DNA from: Xiphophorus maculatus
Taxonomy: Eukaryota > Chordata > Actinopteri > Cyprinodontiformes > Poeciliidae
NCBI RefSeq assembly: GCF_002775205.1
Contig: NC_036450.1
Span: forward strand, 10,272,979 to 10,336,978
DNA: 64,000 bases
Reading direction: 5' to 3'
Shown here one piece after another: positions 25,368 through 36,552 of this stretch. The notes beneath the pieces are model-generated. The model was given only the letters and a program-made list of their open reading frames with translations. It was not told the origin of the DNA and did not search any database. A program made the position numbers and the translations under genes. The first letter of the stretch is position 1. Every line of letters begins with the position of its first letter.

Positions 25368-28300
25368 TTTTATTATAATGTTCTGACAGATTTATGAGAT
25401 TAACACTTATTAATTGATAATGTAGTAAAGGCTCTTCTTTTTTCCCTTGCATATTTCAATACAATCTTTGCTCTCTTGGCTCTCCACAGACTAGAGGCAA
25501 AATAAAATGAACTCTCAGCATGCCAGCAAAATTTGGATATATCTGGCAGTGCAGTTGTAGCATGATGATCAGATTTTTTTTTTTTTACCTTGCTATCTAC
25601 ACAGGGGTGAAGAAAACTTCATAAAATATCAGCTCAAAGTGAATTCCAGATCTTGTGAAGAGGAGAAAAATGATGTCTCTGTGACAGAAAATGAGGTGAG
25701 ACCAAGCTGAGTAACTTCAATAATTAGTATGATTTCATATGTTAAATCATTAATCCTCCCAGGAACATTTAAATTTATATTAATGAAATAATCAGATTGA
25801 ATTTGTCTATTCTAAATGTCTAGAAATCCTTCTTAACTCATAAAGCTGAAACAAAAGACTGGACATAAACATTTTACAATTTTATTTTAATGTCACTTTC
25901 TTTCTGAAGTCTGATACACAAACAGGAGAGAGAGCATCAGGTGACCAGAAACCAACCCGCTTATTTACTGAAGAAGAGATGGCAACACTAGCCCAACAAA
26001 ACATCTCGCTTCGTAAAAAGATGGCAAAGTCATTTCAGCGATACAAGAATAAATGGTAAATGGTTGAAACATTAGAAATATTTGAAGTTCAGCATGAAAA
26101 TTAAACCTACTAATTATTATCATGTTAAAAGATTTAATAAAATAAGCTATCAATAATTAGTCAAACAGGCTTTGTATTATAATCTTCTGACAAATGAATG
26201 GGATTAATACTGATGTTGTTAATTATAATGTATTGAAGTTTTTAATTTTTTTTCTTGCACCCTTGTTCCACCACAGATAAAAGGAATACTCAAGCAAAAT
26301 TCTGAAATTAAATAAAATGTATTTTTAACATGTAAAACAAAAAAAGTCATGATAATAATCAAACTCACAAAAATGTTGTATTATGGGTTTCTTTGGTAGT
26401 GCAGTTGAATTACCAAGTGTTTTGTTTTATTTTTGCGTTGCCATCTCAGGCTTGAACCAACCTTCCAAAAATGTCAAGTTAGTGTGACTTCAAATCCTTA
26501 TGCAGAGAAGGAGAAAATTTCGATCACTGTGACAGAAAATGAGGTGAGACCAAGCTAATTAACTTCAACAATTCTTATGTATCACTTAAATACTAGCTTA
26601 ATCCTCCCAAGAACATTTAAATGAATATGGCACTGATCGCAAATGACGTCACTGTTGCCCGGATGTTTGAGTGACAGTGCAGGAATCTTGCCAAGTTTTT
26701 GCTCAGCAGTTGGTGTAGTTGAAATTATTGATTCATCAATGCTCAGCAGTTCATTTTTCTAATTAGATATCAATTTGGAAAAGCAAATGAGTGCGGTGAG
26801 CAACACTGTTGTGAGCAACTCGTACCACTATATTAGCGCGGTGACATATAAAACAGTTTTTCATCTTGAGTTTGCTTGGGGTTAGCAAGCAACAATTTGG
26901 TGGGGATTAATTTGACATATTTATAACCTAAATCAGCCAATCACAAACAAAATTAGCTTTTCAGACACACATACGTTTCCCCAAAAACACCGCTCTTGTT
27001 GGTCCGAAACTAAAATGGTTAAGGTGCAGTGATATAGATTTGGTAGTTTAATGCAATTTGTGATCAGTGCCATTGAATCTGGCAATTATGCACAGGCTCA
27101 ACATTTAGATATTTATGAATTATTCCATTCATCCTTTTTATTGCAGTTGTTAATGATTTTACAATTGTTCTTTACATAAATATGTGCTTTTCTGTGACTG
27201 ATAGTATTGCAGTTATTTTGTGAGATGTTCTTTCTGACAGAAATTTGTGCCGTTGCGCATACAAAACACAGGTGTCGAACGGGTGTATTTCACCTTTAAG
27301 ACCTTTGATTTTGTGAAAAACATTTTCACTGTCAAAAGTCAGGATGGAAACATTATCAAAACCATCAAAGACCACCTTCTCAGGCCAGGTATGTAAACCT
27401 CTGACACAAAGCATTAATCATTCACATACCGTAATTTTTACTCTGAAATCATAAAATAAGTGGACCCAAACTTATCACAAGCTGAGCTAATGAAATGAAA
27501 AAATGTTTCCCTACATTTTGGCTCCAGGAGAATCATACAGAATGAAAATTCATTTCTCCTCCGACCACTCCGGCCTCTATGAGCAGCTGCTAGTCTTTAA
27601 GTTTAAAAGAGACTGTCAGCATTCAGAAACATTTGACATTATGCGCCTCTTGGAGGTCATCCGTCAAACACCTCAGAATGAGGACTCTCAAGCCAGGTCA
27701 GAAGTAGAGAAGAACTTCCAGACTGCAAAGAAGACATCTCTGACAGGGTAAGTAGTGAAACATTGAGCAGTTTGTTACTATTATTTCATGTTGCCCAATG
27801 TAACTTGTTTGTTTTTCACTTCTGCAGATGTGAGGTCTTTCTCAGACCAATGGTGTATCTCAGGAAATATCCATTGCCTAAGAACGTTGCAAACATCAAA
27901 GACATAGATATGTCTGTTCAATTTTTGATCTCTCACATTTTTTTGTTGTTCTCAAATGTTTAAACATGGGGGTGATTTGATTATATTAATCCAATACCAT
28001 GGACTTATATTACAACTAAGACTTTTGCCTGCTATTAATTGTCATCACTGAAAGCTATATGGCTCTAAATGTACTGTCACTTTTACCATATCAATGATTT
28101 TTTTCAGAGATTTGGAGAAAAAGCCACTTAAGTGGGGGAACTACTCTTGGCGATTTCACTTGCTTCTTTATCTAGAGGAGTACGCATTTTCCACCGCTCT
28201 TGAGAAATGCAACCAAGAAGATATACTTGTTGTCACTCATCAAAGTGAAAAACGTATACTGATTTTAAAGGTGACACGTCCATCTGAGACACAAAGTCTA

Positions 28301-31300
28301 ATAAATTACAACCTTGTGTCACATTAACAATAAACTTAAATCTTTTTGCTAATGTTGCATCAGGCAGAAGATGTCTCAAACATGTCTAATGTTGTTCTGA
28401 CTGGATGCAAGGCACTGGTGACTCCTTTGAAGCAGGGTGACAGGATATACAAAGGATGGGTCGATGACGTGGACGAGGAGCAAATCTACATTAGATTTGA
28501 GGAAATGTAAGAATGCAGCAAAAGTAATTGGAAAGTAACCTATTTTTTTCTTTATAACCTTGTCTATTTTTAGACTATTAATTTAGTCTCCCTCTGCAAA
28601 AAGAAGTATCAAGTTAATAAAATTAGTTCAAACTATTTTCCAACAAACGAGTGAGTTTACATTTTAAATGTAGGCTTGAATGTGCAGACACTCTATGCAG
28701 TTTGATTGAGGTTAAGATATTTTCCATAGCATAAAAATCATAAATTTCTGTAAATAAACGTTCGTGGAGAGACACCCCAAAGGACTTGTAGTATCTACAA
28801 AATACAGTAAAAGATGGCTCTAAAGTGCTGGCTAATGGTAGCTGAATATACTGCATGTGCCCCACAATTTTCTGATTTCCGAGTCATGAAAAAAAAAAAA
28901 TTGAATTCCTTTTAGTTTATGGTACTTTTCATTGGTTTATCATATAAAATACTGATAAAATAAATAGCAGTTTGTTGTTCTAATATGTCAACATTGGAGA
29001 ATTTCCACAGATGTGAACATGTTTGCAAGCTACAGTATATTTTAACTTTTTTGTCGTGTTCTTGTTTGGTACTGACTCAGTTGCTTTGAATTTAAACTCA
29101 GCTTTCCAAAAGAATACAACATAGGCATGAGGTGCAGTGTTGTGTTTTCACTTCAAAGAATACCACTACGTATGCAACACAGAGCAGCAGCACTAGCGCG
29201 CAAGCATTTACTAAGGGACTTACTCTTCCCTGTTGGGCTATGTTCTGCATACAATTCATGCCTTGCACCTGTAATCCCAAAATGCACCAGGTCAGTATGT
29301 AATAAAGTTAACACTACCTTGAAAATCAAGTTGCTTTGCCTGGTTTGCCACTGAAGTAACTACAAATGGTTTCTTCATCTCCAGTCCACCAATGATTGTA
29401 AACAACCCAGAGCAACAAAAGGCTATTAAACACATTTTAGCCCGTTCTGCAAAACCGGCCCCTTACCTCATATTTGGTCCACCTGGAACAGGTATGGTAT
29501 GAGGTTTTGTATGCCAAGACCAAACTGATTGGCATGTAATACAATATGCATTTCTCTTATCTGTGGGTCAGGCAAAACAGTAACTTTGGTTGAAGTCATC
29601 AAGCAGATTGTGTCAACTCAAGACTCCAAAATCCTGGTTTGTGCACCCTCCAACAGCGCAACAGACTACCTCTGTGAGAAGATCCTGGAAGAAAACATTG
29701 TACCCCACAAAGTGTTTCGCCTTTACTCTATAAGCTACAAAGTGGAAAAGATCCCTCAACATGTGAAGGTCTGGATTCTGTCTGTTTTTATTTTGTTTAT
29801 TACAACTAAAATGAAGGAGAGAAAAGACAGCATGACTAACAATGTTCAATATTTTAGAGGTACAAATACCATAAGGCATTTTTTTGTAAAAGTTAACTTC
29901 TATTGCATTCATATTAATGTGTACTAGACATGCTTGTATGTGCTGTCTGTTTTAACTGCAGATGCACTGTAGCTTTAATGTTGCAACAAACTCTTTTGAG
30001 ATACCGACCAAAGGGGAGCTGATGACATACCAGATCATGGTCACCACCCTTCAAACTGCTGGAAGGTATTATATTCTACTGGAGATGTCACAATCAGAAT
30101 GCTTCTTTGTCCCAAATACTAATCAAATGATACCAAACATTTAAAAAAAAAAAAAAACCTTCATAAGTATGCTGAGCCCCACTTGTTACTGAAATTGTAA
30201 AATATTTCAGTATATTTTTTTTGCCAACTTTCTGCTTCAGAGAAATTATTTCTTTGATGATGGCACAATTTTTACACAAATTCTCACATATTCAGAAAGA
30301 GTCAGAAAGGCTAAATTGATTTAATGAGTTGATGTTCAGATCTGTGGTATCTCTAGCTGATCTCAAATTTGTCATCTTTGCCATGTTCATTCTAAATTAT
30401 TTGTAATTTATTTGATCTATTTGAAGGCATCAAAGAAATTGGGCCCATTTGCAGCAGGTTAAAATCTTCTGTGAGAAATTCCTTATTGAAACAAATGAAA
30501 TATGATGTTTATCCAAGCTGCAACATGTGCAACGATTAACGTTAAATTACTGTATGTAAACATACACTTCTTTTTTTTACAGGCTGGTGACAGGTGGCAT
30601 TCCTCCAGACCATTACAGTTACATCATTGTGGATGAAGCAGGCCAGGCTATAGAAACAGAGTGTTTAATTCCAATAGCTGGTGAGCAAGGTGACTTTGTT
30701 TAAAATACTATATACTAAGAACATATTTTACAGTGTATTCAATGGATTTCTGACAGGATTGCTGAAACCACATAGTGGCCAAGTGGTTCTGGCAGGTGAC
30801 CCGAAACAGTTGGGACCTATTATTTTATCAAAGATAGCAGAGAGAAACGGCTTGGGTGAGCACCATGCATACAGTGTTATTGATATGTAAAGGTCTAAGT
30901 GAATTAATCGAAATATGATTCAAAACATGTCAAACATTTCTGGATTAAAAAAACTTGATAAGCTGCTTTGGTAATTAGATAATCTGACTACCTTAAGAAA
31001 ATGGAATGAAACATATCATCTTAGCTGTAGATGCTGCAAACTATAATTTCTAAGCTCAGTTTTTGCCTTTTTTAAGTGTGTGAAACAGTCAGAAAACTGC
31101 GACTATTCACATGTTTTGAGTAGGAAAATAGTGTTCACTATTTTCAGGTGTGTCCATGCTGGAGAGACTAATGACGGATATCAGACTGTACAAACAACAC
31201 AAGATCAACGGCTTCAACAGTCGCTATATGACTAAACTGCTGAGGAACTATAGGTTTGCTTTCTGTGAAAATGTTTTTGTGACATAAATTAGTTCATCTC

Positions 31301-34300
31301 TTTGCCAATTTGAATCTGGTTCATTCCTAATTCATCCCAAACTTTTACCATTTTCAAGAAAACCTTTTGTATCAGTTTATGGGGATACATAAAAGGCTCA
31401 GTCTCAAGGTACTTTTACACTGTACAATATAGATTTACCAATCCACATTGTTTCTAATCATTTCAGGTGTAATATCTGTTTTGAACCAACCACATTTCCT
31501 TGTTCTAGAAAAACAAGTAGATTATAATTACTTTCAGATCAGTGGTTACCAGAGTGGGTAAGCAATAATTCCAAAGTTTGTGCAAATTATTAGTGTGAAA
31601 CATCCAATATGACCAAAACTGCAGACGTAAAGTGGCACAGGGGTCAAATGATCATCACTGTTTTCTTTGTCACTATATCCTATCAACAAAAAGCTTCCAT
31701 CCCCAATTCTCTCCAAACGTTTCCACATCTTTGCTTTTTCTTAGGTCTCATCCTGCAATTCTGAAAATACCCAATGAGTTGTTCTATGACTCCGAACTCC
31801 AGTTTTGCAGTTCCCTTGAGGATTGTTTATATAGTAATTGGGAACTTCTGCCAAGGAAGGTAATTAGAACCAAGAGAAAATATCTTGCCATCAATTTCTC
31901 TTCATCTCTAATCTTATCTTGTTTCTCTGAGGATCAGGATTTTCCTCTAATGTTCCATGGGGTTGCAGGCATGAAAGAACAAGACCTCAACAGCCCATCT
32001 GTTTACAATATGGCTGAAGTGGATGTATTGAAGGAATACTTAAAATCCCTAATCAAATATCGCCGCAGAAATGGTCTAGACAAAATTGGACCAAAAGAAA
32101 TTGGTATTGTTACTCCATACACAAAACAAGTAAGTATTTAATCTTTATGTTCATTATTAACCCTCTGATGCATAAGTGGGTTCTTTTGGACCCGGTGAGG
32201 TCATCTTTTTGCAATATCTTTTTAATGAAAAGTTTTCATCACTTCATATTCCAGGTATTCCTCAACAAACATGCCATTGATATCATGCAATTCGAATTTC
32301 TAATTTACTTTTTATACATTTTAAGAAATAGCATGTTTTATATTACTACCCTAATATTCCATAAGTGGGTCCAAAAGGACCCGCATTCATTTCCTATGGA
32401 ATTTAATCGGAATCTTTGTTTCTTACCAACTGTGACTGTCAGGAAAAAATTGTTTTGTGAACCATACAGAGTCCTAAGTCTCACCCCTGAATAATATTTC
32501 ACAAAGCAAGAAGTTTTACATATAATTATTATCTTTATTTTTACCTCACAAATGTGTGGGTGTGTGTGTGTGTGTCAATCATCAGTGCTGTGACAGTGTT
32601 ATTGTCACAAATCAACCTATTAGCCTTCTTTGAAGTTAGCTAATACTAGTTATCTAATCAAGCTAGCTAACATTACTGCCTATAATTTATTGTGCATGTG
32701 TATTATTTGTGTGCATGTGTTTTATGTGTGTCTGTGTCTCTCTCTGTGTGTCTGACACCCTGGATAAGAAAACCAAAAGAGAAAATGTGGCCCCCGGGGA
32801 AGACCCAGGACATGCTGGAGGGACTATGTTTCTCAGCTGGCCTAGGAACGCCTTGGGATTTCCTCAGAGGAGCTGGAACAAGTGGCTGGGGAGAGCAAAC
32901 TGTGGGCCTCCCTTCTTAGGCTGCTACCCCGCAACCTGACCCCAGATAAACAGAGGATGGATGGATGGATGGATGGATGGATGGATGGATGGATGGATGG
33001 ATGGATGGATGGATGGATGGATGGATGGATGGATGGACGCATCCATGATACACAGCATAGCTGGGTTAGCTAGCTAGTTTCAAGAAATGGGTTCTTTCTA
33101 CCCCCCCCCCACGCACACACACACACACATAATGGGCGCTGACATTGTTCCAACACAGTATCATATTAAACATGATTTTGAATCCAAATGACAAAAGTAG
33201 CATAAAAACATGTTGATTTCAACTCGGGTCCAAAAAGACCCACTCTTGGAAAACTGTATAGTCAATATGTCATGCATCAGAGGGTTAATGTTTTCATGAC
33301 TTCCACAACTGAGGGAAAGCTCTGCAAATTCTTTGTGTCAAATACTGTAAAGACTTTTTATTAAGACAGTCTTTATTACCAAATCAGCAGAACGTGTAAT
33401 TCTCTTTGCCTTCATTGTCCTGTTTTATGTTCTGACAGGTGGAGAAGATTAATGCAGCCTTTCACAAAGACAAGGATCTAGTCAAAGAGGACTTGGAGAA
33501 TGTCCTGGTATGACACTTTTCAGAAATTACTACAATTTTGCAAATATATTAAATAAACTCTAAATTTGTTTCCTTTTTCTGAAGGTTGGCACAGTTGAGA
33601 TCTTTCAGGGCAAAGAGTCAGATGTAATCCTGATGTCCACGGTGCGCAGCAATCCCGGCCTGACTGCACCTAATCAACATTTCAGCTTGGGCTTTGTAAA
33701 GGATGAGAAGGTGAGAAATATCTCATTGTTCTTAGATGTGTACTCCTCACATGTTTTTTAACTCATTGCCAGAGCGGTGGTAGTATACATAATGCAGGAG
33801 CATCAACAACTTTTACTCTGCTAAAATTAAAAAGGCTTCATTTTTCTCTCATTGCAATAGCACAATCTTACAATTTCTTTGACACCATCAGAACTACTGG
33901 AAAAACTTTCAAATACTTCTCATATGTGCAACTTTTTTCTTTAGTCTTGACAATGATGTTTGTTATAAGTCTTTTAATAGGATGTATTTGATTTTCTTCT
34001 GAATCTTCCACAAGATTTGTTTGAAAAGAAGATCTTGTTTTAACATTTATTTTTACTTTTCAGCCTAGTGAGCAATTTATTTCCAACACAATCATTAGAG
34101 TTCCCTCTACATTTATTTGCACTCAATCTAAAGACGTGCAAAAGCCTGAAAATAGTTGCATTTTTCTATCGCAGTTACATAATCTCACCCTGTAGCAAAT
34201 TTAAGGACCATAAAATAAATCTACATTTATTCCGATTCTTTTTTAAGTTTATACTACTTTGATAAAAGATACATTTATTAGAAGACCTTTGTCATTGGGC

Positions 34301-34741
34301 TGTCAATATATTAGACCCTATGTATTTACAATCTGAATCTCTTCAGAGATTCAACGTGGCAATGACTCGAGCCAGAAGCCTGCTGGTTGTGGTTGGAGAC
34401 CCCAGAGTCCTGGAAATAGATCCAGTGTGGAACAAGTATGGCTCTGTATTTTCTTACAAGTACAAGTAAAAAGATTTAGCAGAACTCAGTCTGACATGCC
34501 TTGTGTGCTAATCTTTCTCTCTTAGGCTTATCCATTACTGTTTAAGAGAAAGAGCATACCGTGGCATCAATATTTATGATCTGAAGGCAGGCACAGAGGT
34601 CGCTTACCCCTTGTCAAGCTCCGGGTAAATGGCAGATTTGCAGATCCAGAGACACTGTTGTCTGCCAATTATTTTAATAATAAATGTTTGTGTTACAGCC
34701 CTCAGCAGAAAATGAAACCAAAGGTCGCATTCAGCTGGTAG
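21762..34741 (+). CDS. MOV10-like SF1 RNA helicase with a four-fold repeated N-terminal module
   Basis: Likely an ATP-dependent 5'-3' RNA helicase of the UPF1-like SF1 group. MOV10 proteins act in cytoplasmic RNP granules and restrict retroelements and viruses. Coding exons: 21762-21937, 22317-22410, 22712-22878, 24528-24621, 25042-25217, 25605-25695, 25910-26055, 26450-26543, 27241-27388, 27528-27747, 27828-27911, 28108-28270, 28364-28506, 29102-29290, 29385-29491, 29572-29768, 29962-30065, 30583-30680, 30757-30855, 31148-31253, 31745-31859, 31938-32129, 33439-33507, 33585-33710, 34347-34435, 34526-34624, 34699-34741. All frames join, giving about 1142 residues (human MOV10 about 1003). Residues 1-346 are four repeats, 347-660 match the MOV10 middle region. 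Helicase motifs: GPPGTGKT near 696-703, DEAG 815-818, GDPKQLGP 844-851, RNYRSHP 896-902, GTVEIFQG 1026-1033, [10 protein letters not shown] 1067-1076. The usual MOV10 N-terminus is not recognised. The start at 21762 is chosen because exon 1 cannot join in frame as a phase-0 exon. The donor at 27912 (GTCTGT) is weak. An acceptor at 31932 is also possible. Confidence 0.88.
22712..24621 (+). repeat. MOV10-like module copy B (two exons)
   Basis: Second copy: exon B1 22712-22878 and exon B2 24528-24621. It reads [43 protein letters not shown], then [14 protein letters not shown] and VTVTENK. Its intron (about 1650 bases) is some 1.3 kb longer than in copies A, C and D because of an apparent insertion. 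The exons keep the 0-2 / 2-0 phase pattern. Confidence 0.85.
22945..24240. mobile_element. Insertion of unknown type in the intron of module B
   Basis: Inferred by comparing the paralogous introns of the four modules: intron B matches its sisters up to about 22,945 and again from about 24,240, with foreign sequence between. Related direct repeats occur near both ends (AGAAAAGATGA...CAGGAAGGTT...TTCTTCTTCTGTG at about 23,015-23,092 and 23,970-24,035). No reading frame or terminal inverted repeat was recognised, so the class is unknown. Confidence 0.45.
25042..25695 (+). repeat. MOV10-like module copy C (two exons)
   Basis: Third copy: exon C1 25042-25217 and exon C2 25605-25695. It reads [60 protein letters not shown] and VSVTENE. 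C2 is one codon shorter than A2, B2 and D2. A CAGA microsatellite sits in its intron. Confidence 0.85.
25322..25367. repeat. (CAGA)n microsatellite
   Basis: About eleven CAGA units in the intron of module C. It appears to have expanded from a single TCAGACAGAC motif that is also present at the equivalent place in the intron of copy B. Confidence 0.95.
25910..26543 (+). repeat. MOV10-like module copy D (two exons, shortened first exon)
   Basis: Fourth copy: exon D1 25910-26055 and exon D2 26450-26543. It lacks the MDEAE start. The acceptor lies inside the ancestral exon, at TTTCTGAAG, where the coding text CTGAAGTCTGA of copy A has become a splice site, so D1 begins at [11 protein letters not shown]. 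It continues [43 protein letters not shown] and ITVTENE. Confidence 0.8.
26627..27073. mobile_element. Non-autonomous DNA transposon (MITE) in an intron
   Basis: Terminal inverted repeats ATGGCACTGATCGCAAAT (26,627-26,644) and ATTTGTGATCAGTGCCAT (27,056-27,073) match at 17 of 18 positions. The direct repeat TGAAT flanks both ends (26,622-26,626 and 27,074-27,078) and may be the target duplication. The interior (about 410 bases) has no transposase frame. It lies in the MOV10-like gene between module D and the MOV10 core. The superfamily is uncertain. Confidence 0.8.
32550..32576. repeat. (TG)n microsatellite
   Basis: Short run of TG dinucleotides inside the piggyBac-like intronic element. Confidence 0.85.
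32755..33037 (+). mobile_element. 3' end of a non-LTR retrotransposon with a GGAT tail
   Basis: In one frame this reads [13 protein letters not shown], a stop, [28 protein letters not shown]. That is the C-terminal tail seen in many fish LINE reverse transcriptases (L2/Rex-like; clade not certain). It is followed by a (GGAT)n tract at 32,955-33,037, the kind of simple tail these elements carry. It is a 5'-truncated dead copy inserted in the piggyBac-like element. Confidence 0.7.
33102..33130. repeat. Poly-C followed by (CA)n
   Basis: Ten C residues and then ACGCACACACACAC-type repeats, at the right part of the piggyBac-like element. Confidence 0.85.
34679..34684 (+). terminator. Intronic poly(A) signal of the MOV10-like gene
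   Basis: AATAAA lies 51 bases after the in-frame TAA (34,626-34,628) that is used if the donor at 34,625 is not spliced. It would support a short 3' isoform ending in LSSSG. Confidence 0.5.
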
Positions 34742-34763
34742 AATCAAAAGCATTCAACACAGA

Positions 34764-34769
34764 AATAAA
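34764..34769 (+). terminator. Poly(A) signal of the MOV10-like gene
   Basis: AATAAA lies 23 bases after the TAG at 34,739-34,741 that ends the last proposed exon, consistent with a short 3' UTR. Confidence 0.6.
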
Positions 34770-36470
34770 CTTCATCCAAAGCATGTTTCACTATTTCATT
34801 CTGTCTTAAGGTAATCAAGAATCTGAAGTTTGGTGCATATTTAATGTAGCATGTGCAAGACATACAAAACAATGTACCATTCAGACAACACAGCCGATCA
34901 TACAAGTACAAAACCTTCATACAAAACCATTAATAACATTTCATGTCATGGAGACTTTCAGACCCCAAAGTGAGTATATTCTTCAGTTATCCAACATTGA
35001 GGTTTTTACCTGCCTTCCTATCCTTCTTACTATGTGAGATTTTAAATTAAACCCACATCCTGGAAAGAAATGAAAGAAGCTATTATCTTGTGGCTTTTTT
35101 TTTTTTATCTCTCTATTAGCCCATTTTGAATTTTAAATAGGCCGTGTTAGATGCATATTTCAGGTAAATACAAAGACATGGAATAACTGAAAGTTAAACA
35201 TTCAGATCAATTTAAAAGACGTTATGCAGTGGAGTAGTAAATTATTTAAACCCAAAAATGCTTCAATTACATTTATTTTTAATTGTATAAAAATATACTT
35301 TATTGTTAATGAGTATGGATGCTTTTACCAAGATTAGAACAAATCAGAGAAGAAATTAAACAGAAAAAAACTACCTCAGGGTAAAATTACCTCAGTATTC
35401 CTAACTCTTTTTTCGCTTGCTGGTGTTTTATATAAATAGAAAAGAAGAGCTAACAGTCCTGAATATTTTTTATTTTTTTAAGAAAAAAGTTTTTTTTAAG
35501 TATTGTCTTGTTGCTTTGGTTATTTATTTATTGTCTTGTTTTGTTTTTGTTGTTGTTGTTGTTTGTTTTGTTTATAAGGCACCAGAGGATTTGCTGGGTG
35601 ATTTACGCACCCAGTAAATCAAAAGAAACAATTCAATTGAATTTATCTATGAACAATTTCCCCAATGATATAAAAATAACAACAACTTTAGAGCAGCTAA
35701 AATTGGTGGAATATAGGCTACTCAATTTGACTTTAATAATCATATATTGTATAGTTTACAAGTTTACAATTGTAAACTATACAAGTTTATATTGTATAGT
35801 TTACAATTGTATAGTTTACTCTTATTATTGTACAAAGTCGCCCTTGCACAGGTCATGGAGAGACAGGGTGCGCCCCTTTACTCCTCCAGAAAGCAGGACT
35901 GTCCACCGAGTAGGTGGAGTTTATAGCCATTTTACATTTGAAGCAACTCGTAATTATCAACTACAGACTTACTCATATGAAAGCAATACGATAGCTTGGT
36001 TGCATACATAACAACATCGTCTCAAACAATGAATAAATTCAATGATTCGGCTTAACATGTGCCATCTGTTACACATGGCAGTCAGTGGTTATGACTTACA
36101 GGAACTCAAATCCCTCTAACAAGCTGGCCTCGACGTTACACCTTCGGCAAAAACTCGTTTTCCTCAGGAAAACTCCTCTTTCATATTTTGGTCATCGCCT
36201 ATTCGTAGGTTGTTCGGCGGCTGACTGTTATGAAACTCACCCAGAAGCTGTAGCTCTCGTCTTCTTATTGGTTAATCCGGCTGTTTACAGGTGTGTCACT
36301 CTTTCAAAGTAACCAATCCGAAAACGGGAACCAGCTTCATATTAACGGGAAACTCTGTAAGGGTTTGCGTTTTTGTTAACATTTCTCTACACTTTTTCGC
36401 AATAGGCGTAAAGCTTAGCGATAAATATCCATAACTTCGTTTTAATAAATACAGTCATTTTCTGTTCAAC
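34770..36470. other. Intergenic region between the helicase and the syntaxin
   Basis: AT-rich to about 35,840, including a palindromic GTTTACAATTGTAAAC cluster (35,740-35,820). From about 35,850 to 36,870 it becomes richer in C and G with several CpG, which suggests a CpG-type promoter for the downstream syntaxin. No TATA box is obvious there. Confidence 0.5.
35742..35820. repeat. Cluster of TTGTATAGTTTACAA palindromic repeats
   Basis: TTGTATAGTTTACAA occurs at about 35,747 and again near 35,793. Between them is an inverted copy around the perfect palindrome GTTTACAATTGTAAAC (35,762-35,777). The cluster could extrude as a cruciform or derive from slipped-strand duplication. Confidence 0.75.
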
Positions 36471-36552
36471 CATGGCTTTTGCTGAAGCTCTCTTTGTTTG
36501 TTTAGACGGGAACGCGCCTGCGTGCCCACGCCTTTTATTACAGGTGCCTTCG

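Larger units (their letters stand above)
32161..33284. mobile_element. piggyBac-like non-autonomous element with a nested LINE fragment
   Basis: The element starts CCCTCTGATGCATAAGTGGG and ends ATGCATCAGAGGG, an exact 13-base terminal inverted repeat. TTAA flanks it on both sides (32,157-32,160 and 33,285-33,288), the target site of piggyBac transposons. A second inverted motif (GGGTYYTTTTTGGACCCG type) recurs near both ends. No transposase frame remains. It sits in an intron of the MOV10-like gene between the exons ending 32,129 and starting 33,439. Confidence 0.85.

Noticed and set aside
21757-26543. The idea that the four modules are separate small genes or pseudogenes
   Set aside because: Every exon keeps its splice sites and phase, all copies join in frame with each other and with the MOV10 core, and no copy has a stop or frameshift.
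32842-33042. Frame of HPSI repeats that looks like a repetitive protein
   Set aside because: It is a translation of the GGAT tail of a LINE fragment.
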